Origin: a virus
Virus record (IMG/VR): IMGVR_UViG_3300048927_000217
Location: 1-33,841 of that record
Reading direction: 5' to 3' (one strand)
Length of the DNA: 33,841 nucleotides
Shown here: positions 14,357 to 23,044 of the stretch, one piece after another
Numbering within the stretch: position 1 is the stretch's first letter
Layout of the letters: the number at the start of each line of letters is the position of its first letter
Position numbers and translations under genes: made by a program
Notes under the pieces: generated by a model
Seen by the model: the letters and a program-made list of their open reading frames with translations, nothing else
The model's database searches: none
What the model was told of the DNA's origin: nothing

Positions 14357-14768
14357 CGGCTATTTGCATGTCGAGGGCTTCGACCAGTTCGACCAAGAGG
14401 CCTTCAACAAGCGGAAGATCCGCGCCGGCATGCGCAAGGTTGGCCAGCTGATCGCCGGCCGAGCGCAGATGAATTTGGCGCTCGGCGGTGGCCAGGAGGG
14501 CTACCCCGTCAACCGGACCGGGGCCACCACCGAGTCGATCAACTTCAAGCTGTCCAGGTCGGGCTTTTTGGTGCGGGTTGCGCCCAACAAGACCGCGAGC
14601 ATGAAGGAGTATTACCCGGCTTACCTGCACTACGGCGTTCGCCGCAAGACGGGCGGCGGGTGGCGGATCAGGCCCCGCGACAACTACATGACCGATGCGC
14701 TGACCGACAGCCGCGCCGAGGTGCAACGCATCCTGCAGCAGGCCTTTGCCGCCGCGCTGCTCAAATGA
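14334..14768 (+). CDS. HK97 gp10-like neck/tail-completion protein
   Basis: The 144-residue protein starts at a GTG (14334) five bases after GGGAGG and overlaps the adaptor gene by 23 bases. It shows an early RAGMRKVGQLIAGRAQMNLA helix, a YPVNRTGATTESINFKLS segment, an AYLHYGVRRKTGGGWRI loop and RPRDNYMTDALTDSRAEVQR near the end. This is the layout of gp10-like neck proteins that join the head to the tail. A start at 14313 is possible but lacks a ribosome site. Confidence 0.8.
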   Translation: MANSVSIDGYLHVEGFDQFDQEAFNKRKIRAGMRKVGQLIAGRAQMNLALGGGQEGYPVNRTGATTESINFKLSRSGFLVRVAPNKTASMKEYYPAYLHYGVRRKTGGGWRIRPRDNYMTDALTDSRAEVQRILQQAFAAALLK

Positions 14769-14777
14769 GTACCTGAC

Positions 14778-15377
14778 ATGAAAATCACGCCTGTGATCGA
14801 GCAGCTGCGCGCCTATGCGCCTGGCTTCGAAGGGCGCGTGGCCGGCGGTCTGGATTGGGACCCGACCGCCGACAGCGCCAAGATGCCCCCGCCGGCGGCC
14901 TATGTGATCGCGGTTGGCGACTCGGCCGACGAGCCGCAAGCGCAGAACGTTTACACCCAGGCCGTGCGCGATGTCATCGACGTGTGTGTCGTGCTGCCGA
15001 CCGACGATGAGCGCGGGCAGTCTGTAGCCGACGTGCTGCACGACGTGCGCGCCCAGCTGTGGCGCGCCCTGGTGGGCTTCGAGCCGGACGAGGAATCGGG
15101 GCCGCTGCTGTACGACGGTGGTCAGCTGCTGCTGCTCGACCGCGACCGCATGGTCTACCGCTATCGGTTCTATGCCGATTTCCAGCTCGGCCGCTGGGAG
15201 CAAACCGGCGAGGGCAAACCGCAGACCTGGCAGGAATGGCAGCTGGCCGGCCTGCCGGCCCTGGAAGGCATCGACACCCGCTTGGACTTCCTCACCCCCC
15301 TGAAAGACCCCAACGTCACGGCCTCGGGGCCAGACGGCCGGGTCGAATTCATTACCCGCGAGGACTTGAACCCATGA
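14778..15377 (+). CDS. Tail terminator-like protein
   Basis: The 199-residue protein begins MKITPVIEQLRAYAPGFEGR and continues with APAAYVI-like strands (PPPAAYVIAVGDSADE), a DVCVVLPTDDERGQSVADVL segment and an ALVGFEPDEESGPLLYDGG loop. This pattern is common to phage tail terminator proteins of Mu-like and P2-like myoviruses, found between neck and sheath genes. They cap the finished tail so it can join the head. The last 45 residues, after an EWQLAGL segment, are an extra acidic tail. Confidence 0.8.
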   Translation: MKITPVIEQLRAYAPGFEGRVAGGLDWDPTADSAKMPPPAAYVIAVGDSADEPQAQNVYTQAVRDVIDVCVVLPTDDERGQSVADVLHDVRAQLWRALVGFEPDEESGPLLYDGGQLLLLDRDRMVYRYRFYADFQLGRWEQTGEGKPQTWQEWQLAGLPALEGIDTRLDFLTPLKDPNVTASGPDGRVEFITREDLNP

Positions 15378-15553
15378 CCACCATTCACCTCAAACCGGCC
15401 CCGGGGCGCGATTGCCCGATGCCAAGCCAGCCGGGCCAGTACCTGCCCGCCGAGGGCGCCGCGGTGCCCCGTGATGCCTATTGGGAACGCCGTATCATCG
15501 CCGGCGACGCCCTGGAACAGAAGACCACCACCCGGGGGAGCAAAGCGCGATGA
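15374..15553 (+). CDS. Mu gp38-like small protein (DUF2635)
   Basis: This is a 59-residue protein, overlapping by ATGA at both ends (tail terminator stop and sheath start). MTTIHLKPAPGRDCPMPSQP and a later AVPRDAYWERRIIAGD match the DUF2635 family, which sits directly before the sheath in Mu-like tails. Its role is unknown; dense coupling suggests it is needed for tail assembly. Confidence 0.85.
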   Translation: MTTIHLKPAPGRDCPMPSQPGQYLPAEGAAVPRDAYWERRIIAGDALEQKTTTRGSKAR

Positions 15554-17046
15554 GCATCAGTTTCAGCAACATCCCGAGCGACATTCGCGTGCCGCTGTTC
15601 TATGCCGAAGTCGACAACTCCATGGCCAACAGCGGCGGGTCCAGCCTGCGCCGGCTGATCGTCGGCCAGGTCAACGACGACGCCGAGAGCGACGAAATCG
15701 GCCGCCTGGTGCTGGTGTCGAAGACCAGCGACGCCAAGGACATCGGCGGTACCGGCTCGATGCTGGCCGCCATGCATGCACGCTGGCGGGGCATCGACGT
15801 GGCCGGCGAGGTCTGGTGCCTGCCGCTCAAGGTGGCCACCGGCGCGGCCGCGACCGCCACCGTTACGGTAACGGGCAGCGTGGCCACCGCCGGCCTAGTC
15901 AATCTGTACGTGGCTGGCCAGCGCGTGCGCGCCGATGCGGTGGTCGGCGCCTCGGCTGAGGCTGTGGCGGCCAGCCTGGCGAAGGCCATCAATGCCGCCA
16001 TTGACCTGCCGGTGACGGCCACGGCCGCCGCCGGTGTGGTCACCCTGCAGGCCAAGTTCAAGGGCGAGCTGGGCAACGATATCCAGGTGCAGCTGAACCG
16101 CCTGGGGCGGGCCAATGGCGAGACTACGCCGGCCGGCCTGACGCTGGTGGCCACGGCCATGACCAACGGTGCCGGCACCCCGGCTGTATCGGCGGCGTTG
16201 GCCGCGCTGGGCGACGAAGAATTCGAGTTCATCGCCCAGCCCTGGACCGATGCCGACACGCTGGGCGCCTGGAAAACCGCGATGGACGACAGCGCCGGCC
16301 GCTGGTCCTGGGCGAAGCAGCTCTATGGCCATGTGTACAGCGCGCAGCGCGGCACGTTGGGCCAGCTGGTTGCTGCCGGTCGCCTGCGCAATGACCCGCA
16401 CGTCTCCGTGCATGGCTTCGAGCGCGGTGTGCCGCAGCCGGCGTGGGAAGTCGCGGCGGCCTGGGCGGCGCGCACTGCTGTGTTCATCAGCGCCGACCCG
16501 GCGCGGCCGACGCAGACCGGCGCGCTGACCGGTATCGACCCGGCGCAGGCCAGCGACCGTTTTACCCTGACCGAGCGACAATCGCTGCTGACCAGTGGGG
16601 TGGCCACTGCCGTCTACAACGGCGGCAGCTACCGCATCGAACGGGCCGTTACGACCTACCAGCGTAACGCCTATGGCCAGCCGGATGACTCCTATCTGGA
16701 CAGCGAGACACTGCACCAGTCGGCCTATGTGATCCGCTACCTGCGCAGCATCATCACCAGCAAGTACGGCCGCCACAAGCTGGCCAACGACGGCACGCGC
16801 TTTGGCCCCGGCCAGGCCGTCGTCACGCCGAAGGTGATTCGCGGCGAGCTGATCGCCGCTTATGGCGCGCTTGAGCGTGAGGGCATTGTCGAGAACGCCG
16901 AGGCGTTCAATCAGTACCTGATCGTCGAGCGCGATCCGAAGAACCCGAACCGCCTGAGTGTGCTGTTCCCGCCGGACCTGGTGAACCAGCTGCGCGTGTT
17001 TGCGCTGCTGTACCAGTTCCGCCTGCAGTACCCGGATGCGGCGTAA
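15550..17046 (+). CDS. Tail sheath protein (Mu gpL-like)
   Basis: The 498-residue contractile sheath subunit begins MSISFSNIPSDIRVPLFYAE, the standard start in this family. The GTGSMLAAMHARWRG region follows, then a variable Ala/Val-rich insert (about 100-190). The conserved domain contains FEFIAQPWTDADTLGAWKTA, and the C-terminus has RYLRSIITSKYGRHKLANDG and IVERDPKNPNRLSVLFPPDL, as in PF04984-type Mu sheaths. The ATG overlaps the preceding stop. Sheath contraction drives the tube through the host envelope, so the virion is a myovirus. Confidence 0.95.
   Translation: MSISFSNIPSDIRVPLFYAEVDNSMANSGGSSLRRLIVGQVNDDAESDEIGRLVLVSKTSDAKDIGGTGSMLAAMHARWRGIDVAGEVWCLPLKVATGAAATATVTVTGSVATAGLVNLYVAGQRVRADAVVGASAEAVAASLAKAINAAIDLPVTATAAAGVVTLQAKFKGELGNDIQVQLNRLGRANGETTPAGLTLVATAMTNGAGTPAVSAALAALGDEEFEFIAQPWTDADTLGAWKTAMDDSAGRWSWAKQLYGHVYSAQRGTLGQLVAAGRLRNDPHVSVHGFERGVPQPAWEVAAAWAARTAVFISADPARPTQTGALTGIDPAQASDRFTLTERQSLLTSGVATAVYNGGSYRIERAVTTYQRNAYGQPDDSYLDSETLHQSAYVIRYLRSIITSKYGRHKLANDGTRFGPGQAVVTPKVIRGELIAAYGALEREGIVENAEAFNQYLIVERDPKNPNRLSVLFPPDLVNQLRVFALLYQFRLQYPDAA
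15861..15873. repeat. CGTTAC-GTAACG palindrome, copy 2
   Basis: CGTTAC-G-GTAACG inside the sheath gene. Both half-sites are perfect. Confidence 0.7.
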
Positions 17047-17064
17047 CCCTCATCGTTCAACCCC

Positions 17065-17088
17065 AGCCCGCCCAGTGCGGGCTTTTTT
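17065..17088 (+). terminator. Intrinsic terminator between sheath and tube genes
   Basis: AGCCCGC (17065-17071) pairs with GCGGGCT (17077-17083) around a five-base loop and is followed by five further T. It stands inside the late operon. It would lower tube and downstream expression unless antitermination is active. Confidence 0.8.
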
Positions 17089-17103
17089 ATGGGAGTGCCC
17101 TTT

Positions 17104-17451
17104 ATGGGTCAGAAAGTCGCGGGCACCTGTTTTATCAAGGTCGACGGCGATCAGCTGGTGATCACCGGCGGCGTGGAATGCCCCCTATCCACCGTGAAGC
17201 GCGAAACCATCACGCGGGGCTACTTCAAGGAAGAAGACCTGATCCCCTATGTGGTGGTCGACGCGGTGAAAACCGCCAACTTCCCTCGGGCCAAGCTGGC
17301 CGACGGGATCGGCATGACCATCACCGCCGAGCTGGCCGACGGCTCGGTGTACGTGCTGAGCGGCGCGTATCTGGTGGACGAAACCAAAGTGACCGGCGAT
17401 GACGCCAAGGTCTCGCTCAAATTCGAAGGCATCCAAGGAGACTGGCAGTAA
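17104..17451 (+). CDS. Tail tube protein (Mu gpM-like)
   Basis: The 115-residue inner-tube subunit begins MGQKVAGTCFIKVDGDQLVI and contains GGVECPLSTVKRETITRGYF and a DGIGMTITAELADGSVYVLS strand pair, matching the PF10618 Mu-type tube proteins. I start at the ATG at 17104, which has GGGAG eight bases upstream. An in-frame ATG at 17089 lies on the terminator T-run and lacks a site. The stop overlaps the chaperone start (TAATG). Confidence 0.9.
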   Translation: MGQKVAGTCFIKVDGDQLVITGGVECPLSTVKRETITRGYFKEEDLIPYVVVDAVKTANFPRAKLADGIGMTITAELADGSVYVLSGAYLVDETKVTGDDAKVSLKFEGIQGDWQ

Positions 17452-17750
17452 TGACTACCGTAACCCACACCCTGAAATCCCCTATCCAGGCCCACGGTGC
17501 AGAAGTCGCCGAACTGCAGCTGCGTCGCCCAACCGTGCAGGAGTGCCGAGCCATCAAGGCGCTGCCGTACACCGTGGGCGACAGCGGCTACCCGATCATG
17601 GAAGTGGAGGTGGTCGGCAAGTACATCGCCGTGTGCGCTGGGATTCCGGCCAGTTCGGTCAACCAGCTGGAGCTGCGCGACCTGAACGCGCTGGGCTGGC
17701 TGGTAATCGGTTTTTTCATGGACCGCGATTCGACTCAATCGGACAGCTGA
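17451..17750 (+). CDS. Tail assembly chaperone, short form (Mu gp41-like)
   Basis: The 99-residue protein starts at an ATG overlapping the tube stop. It has TLKSPIQAHGAEVAELQLRR, a TVQECRAIKALPYTV helix and a LNALGWLVIGFFMDRD end, the pattern of PF10109 (phage tail assembly chaperone E/gp41). It coats the tape measure protein during tail assembly. Near its end lies a slippery heptamer, T TTT TTC at 17711-17717, that allows a longer -1 product (separate entry). Confidence 0.88.
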   Translation: MTTVTHTLKSPIQAHGAEVAELQLRRPTVQECRAIKALPYTVGDSGYPIMEVEVVGKYIAVCAGIPASSVNQLELRDLNALGWLVIGFFMDRDSTQSDS

Positions 17751-17890
17751 CCGAGCTGGCCTATGACCTGGCCTGGTGGTGGAAAGCCACCCCGGGTGAG
17801 GTGCTGGGCTGGACCCTCGACACGTTGTTCGAGAGTGAGGAAAACGCGTGGCGCATCAACGCGCTAAATGGGGGAGGCGGTGGCGGATAA
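17451..17890 (+). CDS. Frameshifted tail assembly chaperone, long form
   Basis: A -1 slip on TTC (17715-17717) moves translation into a frame that stays open to the stop at 17888-17890. The product would be about 146 residues: 89 from the short form plus 57 new ones, which include GQLTELAYDLAWWWKATPGE and a SEENAWRINALNGG segment. This downstream part has the Trp-rich helical look of the T domain in lambda gpGT and the gp42 part of Mu-like phages. It overlaps the tape measure start. It has no start codon of its own in a suitable place, which supports expression only through the frameshift. Confidence 0.8.
17711..17717 (+). promoter_or_regulatory. -1 programmed frameshift heptamer
   Basis: The heptamer T TTT TTC fits the canonical X XXY YYZ rule in the reading frame of the short chaperone. 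Its position, ten codons before the short-form stop, is typical for tail-chaperone frameshifts. No stimulatory structure was evaluated. Confidence 0.8.
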
Positions 17891-20075
17891 ATTCCAACTC
17901 AAGGCGCTGATTACCGGCGTCGACAAGCTGTCACCGGTGCTTAATGGTGTTCGCAAAAACGCCGCGGTGCTGCGCAAGCAGTTGAACAGCTCAGGCCTGG
18001 GCAAGATCACCTTCGGCGAGGCCCTGCAGGGCGGGGCGATTGCCGCCCCGTTCGTCATAGGTGTGAAAGCGGCCATGGGCTTCGAAAGCGCCATGGCCGA
18101 TGTGGCCAAGGTGGTCAACTTCAAAACGCCCGAGCAGTTCAAGGCGATGAGCGACGATGTGTTGGGCCTGTCCGAGCGCTTGCCGATGGCGGCCGAGGGC
18201 ATCGCGCAGATTGTCGCCGCCGGTGGCCAGTCGGGCATTGCCCGGGAAGAGCTGAACCGCTTCGCAGAAGACGCGGTGAAAATGGGCGTCGCCTTCGACC
18301 AGACGGCCGAAGAATCGGGCTCGATGATGGCTAAGTGGCGCACGGCCTTCAAGATGAACCAGGATCAGGTGGTCACGCTCGCTGACCAGATCAACTACCT
18401 GGGCAACACCGGCGCGGCCAGCACCGGGCAGATCTCCAACATCCTGACCGCCATCGGCCCCCTGGGCGAGGTCGCGGGCGTCAGCGCGGCGCAGCTGGCG
18501 GCTATGGGCTCGACCCTGGCCGGGGTGGGCATTGCCCAGGATGTGGCCGCCACGGGCATCAAAAACTTCATGCTGACCCTGACCGCTGGCACGGCGGCCA
18601 CCAAGTCGCAGAAGGAGGCTTACAAGGCCTTGCGCCTGGATGCCAACGAGCTGGCCAAGGGCATGCAGACCGACAGTGAAGGGACGATTAACCGCGTTCT
18701 GGAGACGCTGGCCAAGGTCGAGAAAAGCAAGCAGGCGGCGGTACTGACCAACCTGTTTGGCAAGGAATCGGTGGGGGCTATCGCGCCGTTGCTGACCAGC
18801 CTGGGCACGCTGCAGAAGAACTTCAAATCGGTCGGCGACGAAAGTCAGTATGCCGGATCGATGAACAACGAGTACGCCGCACGGGCCGCGACTACGCAGA
18901 ACGCCATGCAGCTGCTGCAGAACCGGGTCACGCGCCTGGGCATTACGGTCGGCAGCATGCTGTTGCCGCCGCTCAACGACTTCATGGCGGCCGTTGGGCC
19001 GATCATCAGCAGCGTGGCCAGCTTGGCCGGGGCGCATCCCTGGCTGATCAAAGGGCTGCTGGGTGCGGCGGTGGGCTTCACCGTACTGCGCTTGGCCACG
19101 GCCGGGGCCTCGGCGGCGCTGGCCCTGATGAACGGGGTCGCGAGCATGAGCCCGGTGGGCATGATCGTCCGGGGTATCGCCATTGCCGCCGGTGTGCTGA
19201 TTGCCAACTGGTCGACCGTGGCGCCGTACTTCCAAGCGGTATGGGACAAGATCAAGGCCCCGGCGATGGCGGTGTGGGAGTGGATGAAAACCGCTTTCGC
19301 CTGGTCACCGCTGGGCCAGATCGTCGCCAACTGGGAGCCGCTGACGGCGTTCTTCGGCGCGCTGTGGGAGCTGGTCAAAGCCCTGTCGGTGCCGTTCTTC
19401 GACTTCCTCAAGTCGGTCTTTGACTGGTCGCCGCTGGGTTTGATCATCAAGCACTGGGAGCCCATCACCGGCTTTTTCAAGGGGATCTGGGACAAGCTGC
19501 GACCCATCATCGAGCCCATGATGAAATTCCTGGGCTTCGACAGTGAGTCGAGCGGCGACGGCGTGATCAGCGCGGCGACGGCCAAGGTCAACGACTGGGC
19601 CGAGCAGCAGAAGGCGCGCAACGCTGCCGGCGAGCCGGTACCGGGGGCGCTGGTCAAGCCGATGGCGCAGCCGGTGCAACTGATGCCAGAAGCCACCAGC
19701 GTGGCCAGCCTTATGCGTGCGCCGGATCAGCCGGGGCCATGGGCAGCGATGCCGCTGTCGGCCTCGCAGATGGCCGAGCATGCGCAGGAAAGCCTGGCCA
19801 AGGGGCTGACCCCTGGGGAGGCGATGAAACGCGCTGAAATGGGCCTGCCTGGGCAGAACAGCCTGGCAGCACCTGCAGCGGGTGCCCTGGCCGCGTCGCG
19901 GGGTTCCCTGGTGCAGCAGGCAGCCCAGGCCAGCAAAGCCCAGCTGGAAGGGCAAATGGTCGTGCGCTTCGACAACGCGCCGCCCGGCATGCGGGTGGAG
20001 CAGGCCGACACCAATCAACCCGGGCTGCAGGTCAGCCCACAAGTGGGCTACCGATCCTTGGGGAGGGCGTCATGA
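17868..20075 (+). CDS. Tail tape measure protein (TP901 family)
   Basis: The 735-residue protein sets tail length and probably helps DNA entry. The start DKFQLKALITGVDKLSPVLN leads into the TP901 core (about 75-270: AMADVAKVVNFKTPEQFKAM, then AAGGQSGIAREELNRFAEDA and GASTGQISNILTAIGPLGEV). Two hydrophobic segments follow at about 385-455. Then comes a repeated WSPLGQIVANWEPLTAFFGA-type unit, occurring twice at about 485-555. The C-terminal 190 residues are Ala/Gln-rich. The ATG at 17868 has no ribosome site; a GTG at 17880 follows GGGGAGG closely and may be the true start. It overlaps the frameshifted chaperone, the usual arrangement. Confidence 0.92.
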   Translation: MGEAVADKFQLKALITGVDKLSPVLNGVRKNAAVLRKQLNSSGLGKITFGEALQGGAIAAPFVIGVKAAMGFESAMADVAKVVNFKTPEQFKAMSDDVLGLSERLPMAAEGIAQIVAAGGQSGIAREELNRFAEDAVKMGVAFDQTAEESGSMMAKWRTAFKMNQDQVVTLADQINYLGNTGAASTGQISNILTAIGPLGEVAGVSAAQLAAMGSTLAGVGIAQDVAATGIKNFMLTLTAGTAATKSQKEAYKALRLDANELAKGMQTDSEGTINRVLETLAKVEKSKQAAVLTNLFGKESVGAIAPLLTSLGTLQKNFKSVGDESQYAGSMNNEYAARAATTQNAMQLLQNRVTRLGITVGSMLLPPLNDFMAAVGPIISSVASLAGAHPWLIKGLLGAAVGFTVLRLATAGASAALALMNGVASMSPVGMIVRGIAIAAGVLIANWSTVAPYFQAVWDKIKAPAMAVWEWMKTAFAWSPLGQIVANWEPLTAFFGALWELVKALSVPFFDFLKSVFDWSPLGLIIKHWEPITGFFKGIWDKLRPIIEPMMKFLGFDSESSGDGVISAATAKVNDWAEQQKARNAAGEPVPGALVKPMAQPVQLMPEATSVASLMRAPDQPGPWAAMPLSASQMAEHAQESLAKGLTPGEAMKRAEMGLPGQNSLAAPAAGALAASRGSLVQQAAQASKAQLEGQMVVRFDNAPPGMRVEQADTNQPGLQVSPQVGYRSLGRAS

Positions 20076-21421
20076 GTACCTGGCGGGATCAGTTGCATCC
20101 GGCGTCATTCCGGGGCGTGCCGTTCCACGTCGACAGCGACAGCATGCCGGCGGGACGGCGCACGCAAACGCACGAGTACCCGCAGCGGGACAAGCCGCTG
20201 GTGGAAGACCTGGGCCGCGTCACGCGGGAAATCAAGCTGGCCGCGTTCGTGATCGGGGAGGACTGCTATTTCCAGCGTGACAACCTGCTCAACGCCCTGG
20301 ACAAGCCCGGGGCGGGGGAGCTGGTCCACCCCTGGTATGGCCGGCTGACAGCCACCGCGACGGTCTGCAGCATCAGCCATGAGCGCCGCGAGGGCGGCAT
20401 GGTCCGCTTTGACCTGGTGTTTGTGGAGGACGGCGAGAAGCGCTTTCCCGCCGGGGTGCCGAACACGGCGCGGCAGTTGGAGGACTCATCGGAAAGCCTG
20501 CTGGAATCGGCGATTGCCCGGTACAAGGCCGCCATGGCTGTGGTCAACCGGGCGCGTCTGGCGGTGGTCGCGCTGCAGAATGGCATTGCCGGGGTGCAGA
20601 TGGCCATTGCCTCGGAGCTTCGCCAACTGACGGGCCTGGTCAGCTCGGTGGAGGCGCTGGCTGACATGCTGATCAACGCCCCGGGCAACTTCGCGGCGAT
20701 GATCCGGGGGCAGTTCGCCAGTGTTGGCGGCAGTTCGCGGTCGTCCGGCTATCGCTGGGGGCCGTCGAGCGGTGGCGAGTCGGCCAGCCTGGAGGTCGAC
20801 TCGGAGTTTGCCCGTACTGTCGCGGCGCTGCCCGAGGCGACGCCGGATTTTTCAACCTTCGCCGAGTCCGGCCGGGCCATCACCGGCCAGGTGGAGCAGG
20901 CCCGCCAGTTGGCCAACGCTCCGCCGCCGGCCGGTGGGACAGACACCGCCGCCGTGGTCACCGCTGCCCGCGAGTTGGTGCGCGACGCGCTGATCGTGTT
21001 GGCCGTACGCGAGGCGGTGGCCATGCCGGTGGTGCAGGCGCCCGAGCCGCTGACCGGCTTTGCCACCCTGGAGCAGCAGGTGGTGGCCCCGATCCAGCGC
21101 CCCGAGGTGCCGGTCACTGCCGATGTGGTCGCGCTGCGTGACGCCATCAGCGACGCCCTGTGGCTGGCCGCCCTGGCGTCTCCGGTCGAGCACGTCGAGC
21201 GGCTGGAGGTGGTGCGCAACCAGGTGCGGGCGCACCTGACCGAAGTGGCCCGCGCCGGCGTGCGGCTGGCCGAGGTCACCACGCGGGAAAGCCTGCCGGC
21301 GGTGGTGCTGGCGTATCAGCGCTACGGCGATGCCACCCGCGCCGAGGAAATCGTTACGCGTAACAAGGTGCAGCACCCGGGCTTCCTGCCCGTGGGCGCG
21401 CTGACCATCGCTCGAGAGTGA
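20072..21421 (+). CDS. DNA circularisation protein (Mu gpN-like)
   Basis: The 449-residue protein overlaps the tape measure stop by ATGA. The first 95 residues (WRDQLHPASFRGVPFHVDSD, then KPLVEDLGRVTREIKLAAFV) match the DNA circularisation N domain (PF07157) of Mu gpN-like proteins, which are tail components that may also hold DNA ends. The rest is helical and Ala-rich with an extended C-terminal region ending VQHPGFLPVGALTIARE. The name is historical, and in this tail type it is a baseplate/hub-associated protein. Confidence 0.88.
   Translation: MSTWRDQLHPASFRGVPFHVDSDSMPAGRRTQTHEYPQRDKPLVEDLGRVTREIKLAAFVIGEDCYFQRDNLLNALDKPGAGELVHPWYGRLTATATVCSISHERREGGMVRFDLVFVEDGEKRFPAGVPNTARQLEDSSESLLESAIARYKAAMAVVNRARLAVVALQNGIAGVQMAIASELRQLTGLVSSVEALADMLINAPGNFAAMIRGQFASVGGSSRSSGYRWGPSSGGESASLEVDSEFARTVAALPEATPDFSTFAESGRAITGQVEQARQLANAPPPAGGTDTAAVVTAARELVRDALIVLAVREAVAMPVVQAPEPLTGFATLEQQVVAPIQRPEVPVTADVVALRDAISDALWLAALASPVEHVERLEVVRNQVRAHLTEVARAGVRLAEVTTRESLPAVVLAYQRYGDATRAEEIVTRNKVQHPGFLPVGALTIARE
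21352..21365. repeat. CGTTAC-GTAAC(A) palindrome, copy 3
   Basis: CGTTAC-GC-GTAACA near the 3' end of the DNA circularisation gene. One half-site has a single end mismatch. Confidence 0.6.
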
Positions 21422-21425
21422 ATCC

Positions 21426-22538
21426 ATGGACAACCAAAATGCTGTCACGCTGAGCGTGAACGGCCTGGACTATCGCGGCTGGAAGAAAGTCAGCATCAGT
21501 GCCGGCATCGAACGCCAGGCCCGGGATTTTTGCCTGGGTGTGACGTGGAGCTGGCCGGGCCAGGTGCAGGAAATCCCGGTGCGCCAGGGCGACCGCTGCG
21601 AAGTGCGGATCGGTGCCGACCTGGTGCTGACGGGTTGGGTGTTCGGCACGCCGATTAGCTACGATGCCCGCAGCGTCGAACGGTCGGTCGCCGGCCGCTC
21701 GCTGACTGCCGACCTGGTGGACTGCTCGGCGGTGAACAAGCCCGGCCAATGGCGCGGGCAGAGTGTGCAGAAGATCGTGCAGGCGCTGGCCGAGCCCTAC
21801 GGGGTGCGGGTGCTGAGCGAGGTGGCGGAAACCACCAAGCTGGCCGACCACCAGATCGAGCCGGGCGAAACAGCCTTCGAGTCCGTCGACCGCCTGCTGA
21901 CGCTGTCGCGGCTGTTGTCGACCGATGACGCCCGGGGGCGGGTGGTGATCATCAAGCCGGGCAGCGCCGGCCGCGCCGTCGACCGCCTGGAACTGGGGCA
22001 GAACCTGCTGACCGGCAGTGCCGAGCTGGATTTCTCGGGGGTGTTTTCCGAGTACCGCGTCACTGGCCAGCGCTCGGGCACCGACACTGACTACGGCGCG
22101 GCGGCCAGCGAAGTGAAGGCCGGCGTCACCGATCCGCGCGCCACCCGGCGCCGGGTGCTGCTGATCCACGAAAGTGGCCAGATGACCCCGGAGCTGGCCC
22201 AGGCGCGGGCCAACTGGGAGCGCGGCAGCCGCATGGGCAAGGCGCTGACCCTGCGTTACAAGATCCAGGGATGGCGGCAGTCCACCGGCGCCCTGTGGGT
22301 ACCGAACATGATCGTGCGCGTGGTCGACCCGCTGATCGGCATCGACCGCGACATGCTCATCAGCGAAATCGAGTATGTGCTCGATGACGCCGGCACCGTG
22401 GCCAACATCGTGGTAGGCCCGCCGGATGGCTTCGACCCCGAGCCGAAAGACCCGCACAAGTCGCGCAAGCTCAAGAAGGGCGGCAAGGCCGACAACTTCG
22501 AATACCTGATCCCCGCTGACTGGAAGCCTGGCCAATGA
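21426..22538 (+). CDS. Baseplate hub protein (Mu gpP-like)
   Basis: The 370-residue protein opens with a strand-rich region (VTLSVNGLDYRGWKKVSISA and then WSWPGQVQEIPVRQGDRCEV). It continues with the AETAFESVDRLLTLSRLLST-like helix region and the MTPELAQARANWERGSRMGK helix before an LISEIEYVLDDAGT strand. This is the phage late control gene D / Mu gpP hub pattern. It forms the hub at the end of the tube and carries the spike. A lysine-rich C-terminal tail (about 335-360) follows. The stop overlaps the spike start (ATGA). Confidence 0.9.
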   Translation: MDNQNAVTLSVNGLDYRGWKKVSISAGIERQARDFCLGVTWSWPGQVQEIPVRQGDRCEVRIGADLVLTGWVFGTPISYDARSVERSVAGRSLTADLVDCSAVNKPGQWRGQSVQKIVQALAEPYGVRVLSEVAETTKLADHQIEPGETAFESVDRLLTLSRLLSTDDARGRVVIIKPGSAGRAVDRLELGQNLLTGSAELDFSGVFSEYRVTGQRSGTDTDYGAAASEVKAGVTDPRATRRRVLLIHESGQMTPELAQARANWERGSRMGKALTLRYKIQGWRQSTGALWVPNMIVRVVDPLIGIDRDMLISEIEYVLDDAGTVANIVVGPPDGFDPEPKDPHKSRKLKKGGKADNFEYLIPADWKPGQ

Positions 22539-23044
22539 GACCCATGAGAAATTTTCTCGCCCGGGGCGTGGTCGCCCTGGTCGATGCCGGCCGCAAGCTG
22601 CAGGGCCTGCAGATGCGCCTGACCGCCGACGAAGTGAAAGACGGTATGGAGCACTTCGAGCCCTACGGCTTTACGTCCAACCCGCTGCCCGGCGCCGAGG
22701 CCCTGGCAGCGTTCCTGGGCGGCGACCGCTCCCATGGGGTGGTCGTCTGCGTCGCCGACCGGCGCTTTCGCCTGCAGGCGCTCAAGAGCGGTGAGGTGGC
22801 GATTTACACCGACGAGGGCGACTGCCTGCACTTCAAGCGTGGCCGCTTGATCGAGATCCACACGCTGACGCTCAAGGTCAAGGCCGATACGGCCGTGGAG
22901 TTCGATACGCCGGTGATCCGCACCACGGGCCAGATCGTTTCCAAGGGCGACCAGATCGCCGCCGGCGTCAGCCAGGTCAACCACCCGCACGCCGGCGTGA
23001 CAGTGGGCACCCAGCAGAGCGGTAAGCCGGTGGTGACGGCATGA
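22535..23044 (+). CDS. Baseplate spike protein (Mu gp45 / gpV-like)
   Basis: The 169-residue spike subunit has an OB-fold region containing LQMRLTADEVKDGMEHFEPY and GFTSNPLPGAEALAAFLGGD. After it come repetitive beta-strands (KVKADTAVEFDTPVIRTTGQ) that would build a trimeric beta-helix. Near the tip are His150 and His152 in VNHPHAG; this HxH pattern binds an iron atom at the needle point in P2 and Mu-type spikes. It pierces the outer membrane. The start overlaps the hub stop and its own stop overlaps the GP46 gene. Confidence 0.92.
   Translation: MRPMRNFLARGVVALVDAGRKLQGLQMRLTADEVKDGMEHFEPYGFTSNPLPGAEALAAFLGGDRSHGVVVCVADRRFRLQALKSGEVAIYTDEGDCLHFKRGRLIEIHTLTLKVKADTAVEFDTPVIRTTGQIVSKGDQIAAGVSQVNHPHAGVTVGTQQSGKPVVTA

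Noticed and set aside
14250-15203. 317-codon minus-strand frame in the neck region, and similar long antisense frames in other head and tail genes
   Set aside because: High GC makes long antisense frames common. They are antisense to recognised virion genes and give His/Arg/Gly-rich products without ribosome sites.
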